A stretch of DNA of 64,000 nt from Nostoc flagelliforme FACHB-838. Lineage in GTDB: Bacteria; Cyanobacteriota; Cyanobacteriia; Cyanobacteriales; Nostocaceae. This document shows, piece by piece, positions 8,352 to 17,726 of the stretch. The stretch lies in NCBI RefSeq assembly GCF_014698065.1, contig NZ_JACJSI010000030.1, positions 1 through 64,000 on the forward strand. Reading direction: 5' to 3'. Within the stretch, counting starts at the first letter, position 1. Each line of letters opens with the position of its first letter. Both the position numbers and the translations under genes were made by a program. The notes beneath the pieces were generated by a model. That model saw only the letters and a list, made by a program, of their open reading frames with translations, was not told where the DNA came from and searched no databases.

Positions 8352-9383
8352 ATGCAAAGCAGCCTGACAGCAAGTATTTTGAGTTACTTAAAATTACTAA
8401 ACCCAACTGTAAATCGCTGTAAAATGGAAAAACGGCAAAAAAGTTGGTGGACAAAGAGGTCTAAATGTTTATCAGCCATCGAAATACTCTTGTTCTCCAC
8501 TACGCCTCTGCTTATTGCCTCAACGGCTGTAGTATCAATAGCGGCACCACAAAAAATTGCTCAAATAAATCCTGGAGATACCATCAATCGCCCTACCCTT
8601 AAAGTTGGTAGTCAAGGTGAACGCGTAACTGAACTTCAGGCAGCTCTGAAACTTTTGGGTTTTTACTCTGGTGCTGTTGATGGTACATATAGTGAGAATA
8701 CGGCCAGTGCTGTTGCCCGGTTTAAACAAGCAGCTGGCTTGAATCCAGATGGCATTGTTGATGCCAGCACTTGGCAAAGACTTTTCCCAAAAGAACCGAT
8801 AGGAGCATCAAACGTCCCTTCATCCCAGCCAAGATTTAACTCGGCTACGAATTTTCCGATTCCAAACCAGGCTAACAATCTCACCAACGTTGCAAATATC
8901 AACCCCAACCCCCCAAGAAGAGCTGTAACACAAGTTCCGACTAGCCCTGAACCTAGACCTACTACCCCAAGAAGAGGTGTAACACAAGTTCCGAACAACC
9001 CTGAGCCAAGACCGGCTACCCCAAGAAGAACTACAACTTCAAGCACGCAGAAAACGCCAAATCGTACTACATCCACTACTCGAACTCAGTCAAACACACG
9101 GACTGGGCAAACTACTCGAACTCAGCCAAACACAACTACTAAACGAACCCCTGGTATTCAATACACCTCAGAAGGAATGCCAATTTTGCGTATAGGATTA
9201 CGTGGTTCTGAAGTTGTTAAGTTGCAACAACAACTGAAAAAGCTTGGTTTCTTGAAAGGCGATGCCGATGGAGACTTTGGCGAGACAACCGAAGCCGCCG
9301 TGAAAGCTGCACAAAAGCGCTATGGTTTAGAAGCTGACGGTGTAGTTGGTGGCTCTACTTGGGAGGTTCTTTTACGGCGTTAA
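8352..9383 (+). CDS. Exported protein with two peptidoglycan-binding domains
   Basis: The 343-residue product starts at ATG 8352, eight bases after GGGAG. A hydrophobic segment (IEILLFSTTPLLIASTAVVSIAA, about residues 38-60) should direct export. Residues about 76-147 are a PG_binding_1 domain (LKVGSQGERVTELQAALKLLGF, DGTYSENTASAVARFKQ, DGIVDASTWQRLF). A Pro/Thr/Arg-rich linker with a duplicated PRRxVTQVP-PEPRP unit follows (about 180-270). A second PG_binding_1 domain ends the protein (LRIGLRGSEVVKLQQQLKKL, ADGDFGETTEAAVKAAQKRYG). There is no catalytic domain, so it is probably a cell-wall anchor or scaffold. Confidence 0.85.
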   Translation: MQSSLTASILSYLKLLNPTVNRCKMEKRQKSWWTKRSKCLSAIEILLFSTTPLLIASTAVVSIAAPQKIAQINPGDTINRPTLKVGSQGERVTELQAALKLLGFYSGAVDGTYSENTASAVARFKQAAGLNPDGIVDASTWQRLFPKEPIGASNVPSSQPRFNSATNFPIPNQANNLTNVANINPNPPRRAVTQVPTSPEPRPTTPRRGVTQVPNNPEPRPATPRRTTTSSTQKTPNRTTSTTRTQSNTRTGQTTRTQPNTTTKRTPGIQYTSEGMPILRIGLRGSEVVKLQQQLKKLGFLKGDADGDFGETTEAAVKAAQKRYGLEADGVVGGSTWEVLLRR

Positions 9384-9464
9384 CCTTAGCCCTACCTTCA
9401 AGCTTGCTAAATACAGCATCATTACGTCACGCGCCTGTAACCATAAGGTGCATTTATTGGAAAT

Positions 9465-9514
9465 CCCCAAAGTACAGAGGTTTTTCAACTTTGAGAAACC
9501 TCCGTAGGGGTTTT
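9465..9514 (+). terminator. Probable intrinsic terminator
   Basis: GAGGTTT (9477-9483) pairs with AAACCTC (9496-9502), extended by CCCC (9465-9468) with GGGG (9507-9510) and followed by TTTT. It lies about 80 bases after the peptidoglycan-binding gene. The remaining bases to 9747 contain no convincing gene. Confidence 0.55.
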
Positions 9515-9747
9515 ATGCTTCACAGCATTTTTTATCAATTCATGCGGTACATCCTGCAATACGATAAAGATATGCCAATTAGAAATATCTCTTTATGCCT
9601 AGCACTAAAAAATTACATTGCTTTTGCCCTGATAAAAGATGATGGCAACTTTAAAAGTCAAGCACAATGACGCCTAATCGTGTTACAGATCACAACTGGC
9701 AATAGTGAAATTAATTAAACTTACTGCTAATTCATCTAAAAAAACTT

Positions 9748-10101
9748 ATGCAACACTTTTTATTAACTTGGCTCGGTACTGCGGTGGCGTTATTCATTAC
9801 TGCTAATATTATTCCAGGATTCTTTATCAAGAATTTTGTGACTGCCTTGATCGCTGCCCTTGTTATTGGTCTGGTTAATGCATTTATTAGACCAATTTTG
9901 CGAATTTTAACGTTTCCGATTACCTTACTCACCTTTGGTTTATTTACATTAGTAATTAACGCCTTAACCCTTTGGCTGGCAAGTGCCCTAACTCCTGGTT
10001 CTGGTTTTGAGATTAATGGCTTTTTACCTGCTTTGTTAGGTTCAATTGTGCTAGCAATTGTTTCTAGCGTAATTAACTATTTTTTGAGAGTTGTTGAGTA
10101 G
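9748..10101 (+). CDS. Small four-helix membrane protein, phage holin family IV / YvlD-like
   Basis: The 117-residue product has four hydrophobic segments: LLTWLGTAVALFITANIIPG, VTALIAALVIGLVNAFI, ITLLTFGLFTLVINALTLWLAS and LPALLGSIVLAIVSSVINYFL. The motif NAFIRPILRILTFPITLLTFGLFTLVINA is characteristic of the DUF360/phage-holin-4-superfamily membrane proteins widespread in bacteria. Despite the family name there is no lysis context. Function is unknown, probably an integral inner- or thylakoid-membrane protein. The start is ATG 9748; the gene ends just before the convergent cbiG-like gene. Confidence 0.85.
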   Translation: MQHFLLTWLGTAVALFITANIIPGFFIKNFVTALIAALVIGLVNAFIRPILRILTFPITLLTFGLFTLVINALTLWLASALTPGSGFEINGFLPALLGSIVLAIVSSVINYFLRVVE

Positions 10102-10106
10102 AAAAA

Positions 10107-10613
10107 TTAGTGAAGTTCTGTAATACTAATATTTGAAGCTTGGGCAACAGCTAGCGTTAATGCTCCCGGTTGCCCTTGTAGCTGGAAAATTTGTTTAGGA
10201 ATTAAAAACTTGACCCGCAATTCCTCTATGTTTGTAAAGGGGAAAACAGTCAACGATGTGAGTTGAGAGGCTGCAAGAATAGCAGCTGCCTCGGCTACGC
10301 TAGGTGTACCTACTTTGTGGTCGGTAATTCTGGCAGGGTTGGGGACACAGACAGAGCGAAGGATTTCGGCAGAAAAGGTTTTTAGGGGCAAGTTGCGGAG
10401 ATGGCAAAATTCTACTAAACCGAATTCTGAAGCTTTAGTGTCAATAGTAGCAATACCTGCGATCGCACTTTGAAAAAGTTGATTTTCTCGAAATATTTGC
10501 TCAATTGCTTGATCAATCAACTGCCATGAAGTTCTCTTTTTACAACCGATTCCTACCCATAAAACTTGTCGTATTTGGTGTATTTCCTTACTTAGTTCTT
10601 CACTGTTTGACAT
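10107..10613 (-). CDS. cbiG: CbiG/CobE-like cobalamin biosynthesis protein (C-terminal domain only)
   Basis: The 168-residue product matches the C-terminal domain of CbiG (CobE-like): VLWVGIGCKKRTSWQLIDQAI, IATIDTKASEFGLVEFC, NLPLKTFSAEIL, and VGTPSVAEAAAILAAS. CbiG opens the delta-lactone ring of cobalt-precorrin-5A; the stand-alone C-terminal domain has a less clear role. The full CbiG N-terminal and central domains are absent. The frame opens at a TTG (10637), but the ATG at 10613 sits about a dozen bases after GGAG and avoids overlap, leaving an 8-base gap from the Uma2 gene. The two genes may be co-transcribed. Confidence 0.75.
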   Translation of the reverse strand: MSNSEELSKEIHQIRQVLWVGIGCKKRTSWQLIDQAIEQIFRENQLFQSAIAGIATIDTKASEFGLVEFCHLRNLPLKTFSAEILRSVCVPNPARITDHKVGTPSVAEAAAILAASQLTSLTVFPFTNIEELRVKFLIPKQIFQLQGQPGALTLAVAQASNISITELH

Positions 10614-10621
10614 GATTGGGT

Positions 10622-11182
10622 TTACTCCAACAGCCAACTAAACAAATCTCCTACTGTTAGCCTCAACTCACTTGCAAAATCTGGCATAGGGAGTAAAGCT
10701 TCTAATTCATCCAACATAACTGGCTGTTGATTGCGGATATACACAAATACCGTTTGTTCTTCTGGATCAATCAGCCAACCCATTTGTGCTTCATAATTCA
10801 GGCAATGCAGAATATTTTTTGTAACTTTTGTTTGTCTTTGGTCAGGTGATAGAATCTCGATAGTCCAATCGGGAGCAGCTTGGAATACATTGGCAACTTT
10901 ACCATTTTCATCACGGGGAATTCTTTGCCAAGTAAACACAGAAACATCTGGCACTATTGACTTTCCACCAAAAGTACATCGCAGTTCTGGGAAAGCACGA
11001 GCAATTCGCTTGGGCTTGATCGTTAAGTTGACAGTGCAAATCATTTCACCTTGGATTGTACTGTGCTTCCCCTGTGCCATTGGTTTTTGAATAATTTGAC
11101 CATCAATGTATTCATTAGCAGGCTTAGTTTCTGGTAGCTTCGAAAACTCTGCCAAAGTTATGCTTTTTGATGGTGTTACCAT
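10622..11182 (-). CDS. Uma2-family (DUF820) PD-(D/E)xK nuclease-like protein
   Basis: The 186-residue product has the Uma2 layout: LAEFSKLPETKPANEYIDGQI at the N-terminus, VPDVSVF near residue 95, PDWTIEILSPDQRQTK near 120, and NYEAQMGWLIDPEEQTVFVY near 140. These correspond to the acidic residues and strand core of the PD-(D/E)xK fold. The family is hugely expanded in cyanobacteria and often sits near toxin-antitoxin genes or repeats. Its biological role is unproven. It lies directly upstream of the cbiG-like gene in the same orientation. This is the first of three Uma2 genes in the window. Confidence 0.85.
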   Translation of the reverse strand: MVTPSKSITLAEFSKLPETKPANEYIDGQIIQKPMAQGKHSTIQGEMICTVNLTIKPKRIARAFPELRCTFGGKSIVPDVSVFTWQRIPRDENGKVANVFQAAPDWTIEILSPDQRQTKVTKNILHCLNYEAQMGWLIDPEEQTVFVYIRNQQPVMLDELEALLPMPDFASELRLTVGDLFSWLLE

Positions 11183-11284
11183 AAGCGATCGCCTCCAAGC
11201 CCAGCAATTCTAATTAACAAACCGCAAAGACGCAAAGAAAAAATCAGCTTAACTCTTCCTCTGCGTACATACACGTTTAAAAAA

Positions 11285-13048
11285 TTACATCCTCTCCAAT
11301 ACTTGAATTCCTAACAAAGATAGCCCCAACTTCAGAGTTCTAGCAGTCAAATCACATAAAACCAAACGGGATGTGCGCTGCGGTTCCTCCGCATCCAAAA
11401 CTTGCACTCCCTGATTGCGATCATAAAACTGATTAAACTTCTTACTCAGTTCGTACAAATACTCACATAAACGATTGGGCAGCAAGTCTTGCTCTACAAT
11501 ACTAATAACTTCATCAAGTTGAAGTAAATATTTTGCTAACGCTAATTCTGTTTCATGCTGCAACAGAACGGCATTGTTTCCCAACTCTTGAAAGTTAATA
11601 TCACCCTTGCGGCTAATCCCCTGAATCCGGGCATAAGCATACAGCATATAGGGCGCAGTATTACCTTTGAGATCCAGCATTTTGTCATAGCTGAAGATGT
11701 AGTTACTGGTGCGATTTTGGCTTAAGTCTGCATATTTAACTGCACTGATGCCAACGATCCTAGCAACTTCATTAATAAATTCTTCAGTTTCTTGGCGCTC
11801 TTCTTGTTGTAATCTAGCTTTTAGGTCTGCATGAGTACGAGCGATCGCTTCATCTAACAAATCCCGCAACCGCACAGTATCCCCAGAACGAGTTTTAAAT
11901 TTCTTGCCATCTTCTCCTAACACCAACCCAAAGGGGACATGCACTAATTCCACATCATCGGGAATCCATGCAGCTTTGCGTGCTACCTGGAAAAATTGAG
12001 CAAAGTGGTTTCCTTGTCCAGCATCTGTTACATAAATTATCCGTTTTGCTTTATCCTGCTGAATCCGGTAGCGGAGGGATGCTAAATCTGTCGTGGCGTA
12101 GTTATAGCCGCCATCTGATTTCTGCACAATTAAGGGCAAAGGCTCACCTTCTCTATTTGTAAACCCTTCCAGAAAAACGCATTTTGCTCCCTGATTTTCT
12201 ACCAGTAATCCAGATTTTTCTAAATCTTCCACAACGCCAGACAGTAAGGGGTTATAGAAAGATTCTCCGCGTTCAATTACTTGCACATCTAGCAAGTCAT
12301 AAATTATTTGAAACTCTTGCCGTGATTGTTCGCACAGCAGTTTCCAAGCATGCAGTGTATCTTCTGCACCTGCTTGTAATCTAACGACTTCTTGCCGTGC
12401 TGTTTCCTGAAAAGCTTCGTCTGTATCAAAGCGTTGTTTGGCTTTGCGATAAAAAGAAACTAAATCTCCAATATCTAAAGCATTAGCGGTGGTAAGTGCG
12501 TCTGGGTAAACTTCCCGCAGATAGGCAATTAACATTCCAAACTGCGTACCCCAATCACCTACATGATTTAACCGCAAGACATCGTGCCCTTGGAATTCTA
12601 AAATTCGGGCTATAGAATCACCAATAATTGTCGAACGTAAGTGTCCGACGTGCATTTCTTTGGCAATATTCGGACTGGAAAAATCCACAATTTCCCGCTT
12701 CGGCCTTTTCGCGGCTGGAACTCCTAATCTGGGATCAGCTTGGATCGCATTTAGTTGTACTTCTAAGTATGCCGTTTTCAATTTGAGATTGATAAATCCT
12801 GGCCCAGCGATTTCTGGCGGTTCGCAGATTTCGGATACATCTAATTTATCAACGATCGCAGATGCGATCGCTCTTGGTTGCAATCCTTTCTTTTTACTCA
12901 GGGATAAAGCCACATTCGCCTGATAATCGCCAAATTTAGGATTACTAGCAGGAACCAAAATTGGATCTACTCCAGTGACATCAGCGCCAAAAGCCGCGAC
13001 TAAAGCCTTCTCAAGCTGATCTTTTAGTTTTTCTTGTGTAGAGTTCAT
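11285..13048 (-). CDS. argS: Arginine--tRNA ligase
   Basis: ArgRS charges tRNA-Arg in the cytoplasm. The 587-residue protein begins with an Add-1 N-terminal domain (residues 1-110, [19 protein letters not shown]). The class I signature is [20 protein letters not shown] near 122-142 (HVGH as the HIGH motif). The catalytic core includes [12 protein letters not shown] and [19 protein letters not shown] in the KMSKS position, as usual for this enzyme. The C-terminal anticodon-binding domain ends [16 protein letters not shown]. Length is normal. The gene stands alone, with about 200 bases to the next element on either side. Confidence 0.97.
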   Translation of the reverse strand: MNSTQEKLKDQLEKALVAAFGADVTGVDPILVPASNPKFGDYQANVALSLSKKKGLQPRAIASAIVDKLDVSEICEPPEIAGPGFINLKLKTAYLEVQLNAIQADPRLGVPAAKRPKREIVDFSSPNIAKEMHVGHLRSTIIGDSIARILEFQGHDVLRLNHVGDWGTQFGMLIAYLREVYPDALTTANALDIGDLVSFYRKAKQRFDTDEAFQETARQEVVRLQAGAEDTLHAWKLLCEQSRQEFQIIYDLLDVQVIERGESFYNPLLSGVVEDLEKSGLLVENQGAKCVFLEGFTNREGEPLPLIVQKSDGGYNYATTDLASLRYRIQQDKAKRIIYVTDAGQGNHFAQFFQVARKAAWIPDDVELVHVPFGLVLGEDGKKFKTRSGDTVRLRDLLDEAIARTHADLKARLQQEERQETEEFINEVARIVGISAVKYADLSQNRTSNYIFSYDKMLDLKGNTAPYMLYAYARIQGISRKGDINFQELGNNAVLLQHETELALAKYLLQLDEVISIVEQDLLPNRLCEYLYELSKKFNQFYDRNQGVQVLDAEEPQRTSRLVLCDLTARTLKLGLSLLGIQVLERM

Positions 13049-13507
13049 ATATAAATTTTATCTGTGAGAGGGGAAATGTAGCTCTGGAAAAGCTTGATTA
13101 TTTTAACCTTATAAAGATATTCGTCAAGTCCAAGCAAAGCCTGTCATCCTAAATTACAGTCCCCTTAAATTGTCTCCCATGCTCGGCGTAACTTCCAAAT
13201 TCTGACAATACTGAAATGAATTTTGACAAACTACTACTAGTTAATCAAATAGGCATCTTGCCCGCCCAGATAATGCAAGTTGTATATGTAACCGTTTACG
13301 TAGTAAGCAATTCAGTGCTTACTTCAAAGAATAAACTTATTTACCCAGGTTTCATGGATTTGATAGACTACTACGTTTCCCAACGTAAGTACGCAGATAA
13401 ACTTTGCTTGTATAGAAGCAAGTAACTTTGGTTAAAACTTAGTTGATACCCATGACAGCGTACTAGTACTTATCAACCTCATTCAAATAAAAATCCTTAT
13501 AAATTAA
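13049..13507. other. Intergenic stretch, no supported gene
   Basis: This is AT-rich sequence between the start of argS and the left end of the IS630 element. A 69-codon frame at 13216-13425 has no ribosome site, no recognisable family and a composition like random translation, so I do not call it. I see no RNA gene here. Confidence 0.5.
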
Positions 13508-13514
13508 TACCAAT

Positions 13515-14098
13515 TTAATATGAAGCTGCATAGAATAGAGCTTCCAGGATAAAGTTATAAGAAGAGACAGAAATTACCTGCTCAAATGTAAGTTGGTCGA
13601 AGATTTCTTGGATGCGCTCGCGTAAAGCTTGTAAAGAAGAGAAAAGTTGATTTTTGAGAGGTTTCTTAAGAGCTTGCCAAAGCCTTTCTATAGGATTGAG
13701 TTCAGGAGCCGATGGTGGTTGAAATAGAGGAATAATATTCTCCGGCCAGCTAATTGCTGAACTTGTATGAGCCGGTGCTTGGTCAATCTGTAAAATGGCA
13801 TAATCTGAACCTAATTGCACAGATAGCCAGTCCAAAAACTGTTGAAAACACTCACCATTCAGTTTTGGGTACTCATAAAGAAAATGGTCTCCAGTTAATG
13901 GTTCAATTGCACCATAAATCCACGCATTTATCTCTTGGCCATATCACTTTAACAGTGGGCTTGACTCCGGAAGCTGTAATCACTTTTCCTGTGAGAGTTT
14001 TCAGTCCAACCCTAGTTTCATCCTGACACAGGTAGCGAACACACTTGCCGGGCGCTAGATGTTCTTCTAGACGATTCAGAATCATACCGAGTTTTTTT
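13515..14098 (-). pseudogene. IS630 transposase catalytic region, carrying a second frameshift
   Basis: After the A8 slip the frame reads MILNRLEEHLAPGKCV and CQDETRVGLKTLTGKV until a stop at 13903 (VDLWCN). The expected continuation YGAIEPLTGDHFLYEYPKL and NGECFQQFLDWLS is present immediately after, but shifted by one base, and then runs on to LFYAASY at 13515. The break lies at about 13918-13927, inside the catalytic domain and not at a slippery run. I take it as a disabling mutation. This copy is probably unable to make its own transposase. Confidence 0.8.
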
Positions 14099-14594
14099 TA
14101 AACTCAGATACCAACTTTTCATCCTGCTTGTGGCCTTGAGGACGTGGCACTTTTAGTTTTGCTCCTAATCGATATCGAACCCATGCATAAACCGTTGCAT
14201 ACTCTATATCTTGTCCATGTTCTTGTTTTAACCAATCAACTATTGCGCCATAGCTACTAAAGCCCTTTCCTGTTTTTAACTCCTCCTCAAGTGCTGCGTA
14301 GTTTACCGCCGTAGGCATCGCAGCATCATCGATTTTCCGTTTTGCCCCTGGCGCTTTCTTGATTTCTAATAAGCCTGACAGTCCATCAGTTCTGTACTTC
14401 TGCAACCATCTCGTGACTGTTGAAGTATCTTTTGCCAAGCGTTTTCCGATTTCTTGCTGCTCCTTAACTTGCCCGCTTTTTATCCACCACAGCATAATAA
14501 GCTTTTCTTTCTGGGTTCCTAAATTCGCTGTTTGTAAACGTTTTTTAAGTTCTTCTTCGCTCTCTGCGATTTCAATCTTAAAAGGGCGGCTCAT
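14082..14594 (-). CDS. IS630 transposase, first reading frame (helix-turn-helix region)
   Basis: The 170-residue frame encodes the N-terminal DNA-binding part: EELKKRLQTANLGTQKEKL, a HTH near residues 50-75 (IGKRLAKDTSTVTRWLQKYRTDGLSGLL), then a second winged-helix part (WLKQEHGQDIEYATVYAWVRYRLGAKLKV). It ends FKKNSV just after a run of eight A (minus strand; 14092-14099). A -1 slip there continues as FKKKLGMILNRLEEHL, which is the expected family sequence. The A8 run is therefore probably a programmed frameshift site, as known for this family. Confidence 0.8.
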   Translation of the reverse strand: MSRPFKIEIAESEEELKKRLQTANLGTQKEKLIMLWWIKSGQVKEQQEIGKRLAKDTSTVTRWLQKYRTDGLSGLLEIKKAPGAKRKIDDAAMPTAVNYAALEEELKTGKGFSSYGAIVDWLKQEHGQDIEYATVYAWVRYRLGAKLKVPRPQGHKQDEKLVSEFKKNSV

Positions 14595-14963
14595 GGTTAT
14601 TTTAAGTTATTGAGTTTGTTCTCTCTATTATATGCAGCCTCATATAAAATTGGTATAAACTTTTAGCCTTTGACTATATAAATTGCACATCTTATTTTTA
14701 TAAAAAATATAAATTTCTCATTAATTTTTCATTACATATAGCGTTTCCAGCCTAAGTGTCAATAACAGTGTGTTTCCAGGTCATGAATAGTTTATTTTCA
14801 GTAAAAATACTTTAAATAAAGAGCTATTTAAATATACTAATAAAAATTGAAAAGCAGATTGACTTTGCAAAATTGCATTTGTTAAAAATAAAAGATATCA
14901 AAAACAGATAGCTGCTGAAAATAGCATTATCTAAATTGCTTTTCCTACTTAATGACTCCTAAT

Positions 14964-15793
14964 ATGAAACATAATTTATTTACTGCCTTAATTGCAGCTA
15001 CAGCTACCTTAAGCGGATTATTTTCCCAAGTGGAAACTGCATCTGCTACTGGTTTTAATTGGAATAGTGCATGGACTTAGCCAACAGTATATAACAATTC
15101 TCAAACTGGTTTTAACGACACTCCTTTTCAACAATTTGTCCAAGCAGAAAGCGTAGCTCTAGCAAATAGCGGACAATTTAAATTAGATCCTAGTAAATTA
15201 AACCTAAAATACGACTACGATGTTTCTGTTTACTTTATCAATGAAGCGCGGGTTATAGAAATCAGTTAGCCTTCAATTCTACAGGAACTACTAATAAGTC
15301 TGGACTGCTTTTTAATGATATTTCTTGTGCAGGAGCCGGGTGTATTCTTGGCGGGAGTAATACACTAAAATTAGGTGATGGGGTCAAAGTTGGTAATATT
15401 ACCGGAGGTAGTCAACTTGATTTCTGGTTAAGAGCTGATGGTTTTAACCGTGGCACCTCTGCCAATATCTTTGGTACTCAAACTGGTTCTAATGCTGACG
15501 GACTACAGCACGCAGTTGCTTACGCTTATAACAACTACATCCTCCTAGCATTCGAGGATTTATACGGAGGTTTACACGCTTCAGGGGTAGATTCTAAAAC
15601 TGGTAAGTGGAACGAAGGTTCTGACCGTGATTTTAATGATGTTGTCGTCGTTCTTGATATCGGTGAGGCAAATGTTAAAGCGTTAATTGGTGCTAGCGTT
15701 CCTGAACCATCTGTTACTCTATCAATGTTTGCAATGGGAGCAGTTAGTATGTTTGGATTGCGTCGTCGCCGTCAAAGTCGCACTTCTAACTAA
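14964..15793 (+). pseudogene. Broken PEP-CTERM protein with DUF4114-like domain
   Basis: The frame from ATG 14964 starts with a signal peptide (MKHNLFTALIAATATLSGLF) and hits TAG at 15078-15080. The same frame then continues sensibly (PTVYNNSQTGFNDTPFQQFV) to a stop near 15269. A one-base shift restores YRNQLAFNSTGTTNKSGLLF and runs to 15793. The late part contains AFEDLYGGLHASG and GSDRDFNDVVVVLDIG, typical of DUF4114. It ends VPEPSVTLSMFAMG followed by a hydrophobic stretch and RRRR, a textbook PEP-CTERM exosortase signal. So one nonsense and one frameshift break an extracellular protein gene. The intact part should be sorted by exosortase if expressed. Confidence 0.85.
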
Positions 15794-15861
15794 ATTTTGA
15801 AACGTGCTTAATGTAAGGGACGTTTAGTTTGTTTAGAAAATAACAAGTGATTGAGCGAGTT

Positions 15862-15893
15862 TTCACCCGTATAAGTGTACGGGTGAATTTTTT
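15862..15893 (+). terminator. Intrinsic terminator
   Basis: TTCACCCGTA (15862-15871) and TACGGGTGAA (15878-15887) form a perfect 10-bp stem with a 6-base loop followed by six T. It faces the plus strand and terminates the broken PEP-CTERM gene. Confidence 0.85.
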
Positions 15894-15916
15894 ATATATG
15901 TAGTGGTATTCATATT

Positions 15917-17185
15917 TTATCTACCGCGATCGCGTTCTAAATCATCAATGACTTCTTGCAAATACGACTCGTCTGACATCCCAGGATGGTAATCTTGCTT
16001 ATGCTGAATTAATCGTTCGGCAATTTCCCAATATCCCCCAACCATTCGCAAAATTCGCTGGCGTAGCAGATGAGATTTTTGCTTTTTTGATTCTGGACTA
16101 AATTTCTGGATTTTTTCTAGGCTACTTAAGACTTGTTGATAGTTTCCCCAATCTTCTTGTTCACAAAAAATACTCGCCGCACGTTGATAATTCTCCACGG
16201 CATTTTGTATTTCTTCTATGCAAGTATAGGCAATGCCACAATTGTAGTAAGCTTGAGCATCATCAGGATTGATTTGCAGTGCTTGGGTGTAATCTTGAAT
16301 TGCATCAAGATAATCGCCCATTGCCCGATAAGTATTACCTCTGGCAATATATACTAGGGGATCTTGTGGTTGCATCTGGAGTGCTTGGTTAAGGTCTGCG
16401 ATCGCTCCTTGATGATCTCCCAATGCAGAACGTGCTTTGCCTCGGTTACGATAGACAATGGCATCTTGAAAATTTAGTTGCAATGCTTGATTAAAATCTG
16501 CGATCGCTTCTCGATAATCCCCCATTTTACAACGCACAACTCCACGGCAGCAGTAAGCTTGGGCATCTTGCGGATCAGCTTTTAATACCCAGTTTAAATC
16601 GGCAAGCGCCTCTTGGGTATCTCCCTTCTCAGCCTTTTCTAACAATTGCGTGAAATAATCATTGGTGGATAAAATGGGCGCATTGGTAGAATGCGATTCC
16701 TGAAAAGGAGATTTTTCTGGGGGTTGTAGCTGTTTAATTCGTTCTAGACAAAGACGACAATTCTCTTTGTCCTGTTGCTCTAGATATAATTGTGCAGCCT
16801 TTTTAAAGTTAGCGATCGCATCTTGAATATAACCTTGTTTGCGCCGCACCATTCCCCGCAGATTATAAGCAGCAGCATAATTGAGATTGAGACGGATAGC
16901 GCGTTCAACATCCTCCAGCGCCCCCGATAAGTTTTTCAGCGCTACCCTAGCCAATCCACGACAATAATATGCCTCTACACTCTCAGGATTCAGCTTTAGG
17001 ACTTCGGTATAATCTGAAACAGCCTTAAGAATTGCTCCTGAGTCATAATGTGCCAAACCCCGTTGCAAATAAGCTTCGGTAAAGTAAGGTGTCAGTTGTA
17101 AAGCATGGTTAAATTCCTCAATTGCTCCAGCGTAGTCTTTTCGCCTAGCCTTTTCCAATCCTCTATTGTAGAATTCGTCATTCAT
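15917..17185 (-). CDS. TPR-repeat protein
   Basis: The 422-residue product is built mostly of tetratricopeptide repeats. An N-terminal block (residues about 1-150) has four (YNRGLEKARRKDYAGAIEEF, AYLQRGLAHYDSG, AYYCRGLARVALKNLSGALE, AYNLRGMVRRKQGYIQDAIA). A second block (about 190-350) has five (DNWVL-type ALADLNWVLKADPQDAQAYC, AYYNCGIAYTCIEEIQNAVE). The consensus D(Y/F)xxAIxDxxxAL-PxxxxAYxxRG fits cyanobacterial TPR proteins. No signal peptide or membrane segment is seen, so it is probably a cytoplasmic scaffold. Partners are unknown. The C-terminus (LIQHKQDYHPGMSDESYLQEVIDDL) is not recognised. Confidence 0.85.
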   Translation of the reverse strand: MNDEFYNRGLEKARRKDYAGAIEEFNHALQLTPYFTEAYLQRGLAHYDSGAILKAVSDYTEVLKLNPESVEAYYCRGLARVALKNLSGALEDVERAIRLNLNYAAAYNLRGMVRRKQGYIQDAIANFKKAAQLYLEQQDKENCRLCLERIKQLQPPEKSPFQESHSTNAPILSTNDYFTQLLEKAEKGDTQEALADLNWVLKADPQDAQAYCCRGVVRCKMGDYREAIADFNQALQLNFQDAIVYRNRGKARSALGDHQGAIADLNQALQMQPQDPLVYIARGNTYRAMGDYLDAIQDYTQALQINPDDAQAYYNCGIAYTCIEEIQNAVENYQRAASIFCEQEDWGNYQQVLSSLEKIQKFSPESKKQKSHLLRQRILRMVGGYWEIAERLIQHKQDYHPGMSDESYLQEVIDDLERDRGR

Positions 17186-17726
17186 GGCATTTGTTTGGTT
17201 GATTCAGTTAGTTGAATTCCAGCAGGCTTGTTTGGTAGTCTAACCTATGCACTCACCTTCATATTTTAAGTATATTTCGTACTTTTTGGGAAGTAAAATC
17301 AACACACTACCCTAAGTCGTTATAAGTATAATTTATCCAATATAATATTGTAAACTTCCAGGTTTTATAGTTAAGTTTAGTTAAAATATGATTAACTATT
17401 TATATCAATTAAAATTTAGAAGTATTACAACAGGTATATCAATTTAATCTCTACAATATTAGGATTAGGAAAAAATTAAGCAAGCTGCTGAGTTTAGCCA
17501 GCAAGCGCAGATTTTGTTTGAATATTAAAAAATGTATCAATAAAAATCTATGGTTACTCTAGGCTAATGCTTCCAGTTTGTGAAGATATTTGGCAACTTT
17601 AGCCATCAAGTTAGATAAACCACTATCAGCACGATTATTTCCAATTACAAATAAAAAAGCTGGGGAAATGACTAAATTCAATTCCCCATATCTCGTAGAT
17701 TGTAAAATATTTACGGTTGACTAAAA
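17186..17726. other. Intergenic stretch with a possible decayed coding remnant
   Basis: This is AT-rich DNA upstream of the TPR gene. On the minus strand an open frame without ATG (17720-17559) reads GELNLVISPAFLFVIGNN then RADSGLSNLMAKVAKYLHKL and ends EALA. It begins 6 bases after the stop of the 2OG-Fe gene. It has protein-like composition and may be the tail of a decayed second gene. I do not recognise the family. Nothing else was seen. Confidence 0.3.

Larger units (their letters stand above)
13508..14655 (-). mobile_element. IS630-family insertion sequence, complete ends, transposase frameshifted
   Basis: The terminal inverted repeats are at 13508-13532 and 14631-14655. Read inward, the left begins TACCAATTTAATATGAAGCT and the right TACCAATTTTATATGAGGCT. 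They differ at 2 of 25 positions. The outermost bases are TA on both sides, fitting IS630 insertion at TA dinucleotides. The element is 1148 bp with one transposase on the minus strand. N-terminal HTH (14082-14594), first catalytic Asp (CQDETRVGLKT), second Asp (LQIDQAPAHTS) and Glu (PELNPIERLWQAL) are all still encoded, but in alternating frames. Confidence 0.9.

Noticed and set aside
8663..9076. 137-codon minus-strand frame, hydrophobic
   Set aside because: Antisense to the Pro/Thr linker of the peptidoglycan-binding gene; composition is the mirror of that repeat.
9359..9670. 103-codon frame after the peptidoglycan-binding gene
   Set aside because: Overlaps the end of that gene and spans its terminator; no family match or ribosome site.
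13216..13425. 69-codon frame between argS and the IS
   Set aside because: No ribosome site, no recognisable motif, AT-rich random-like translation.
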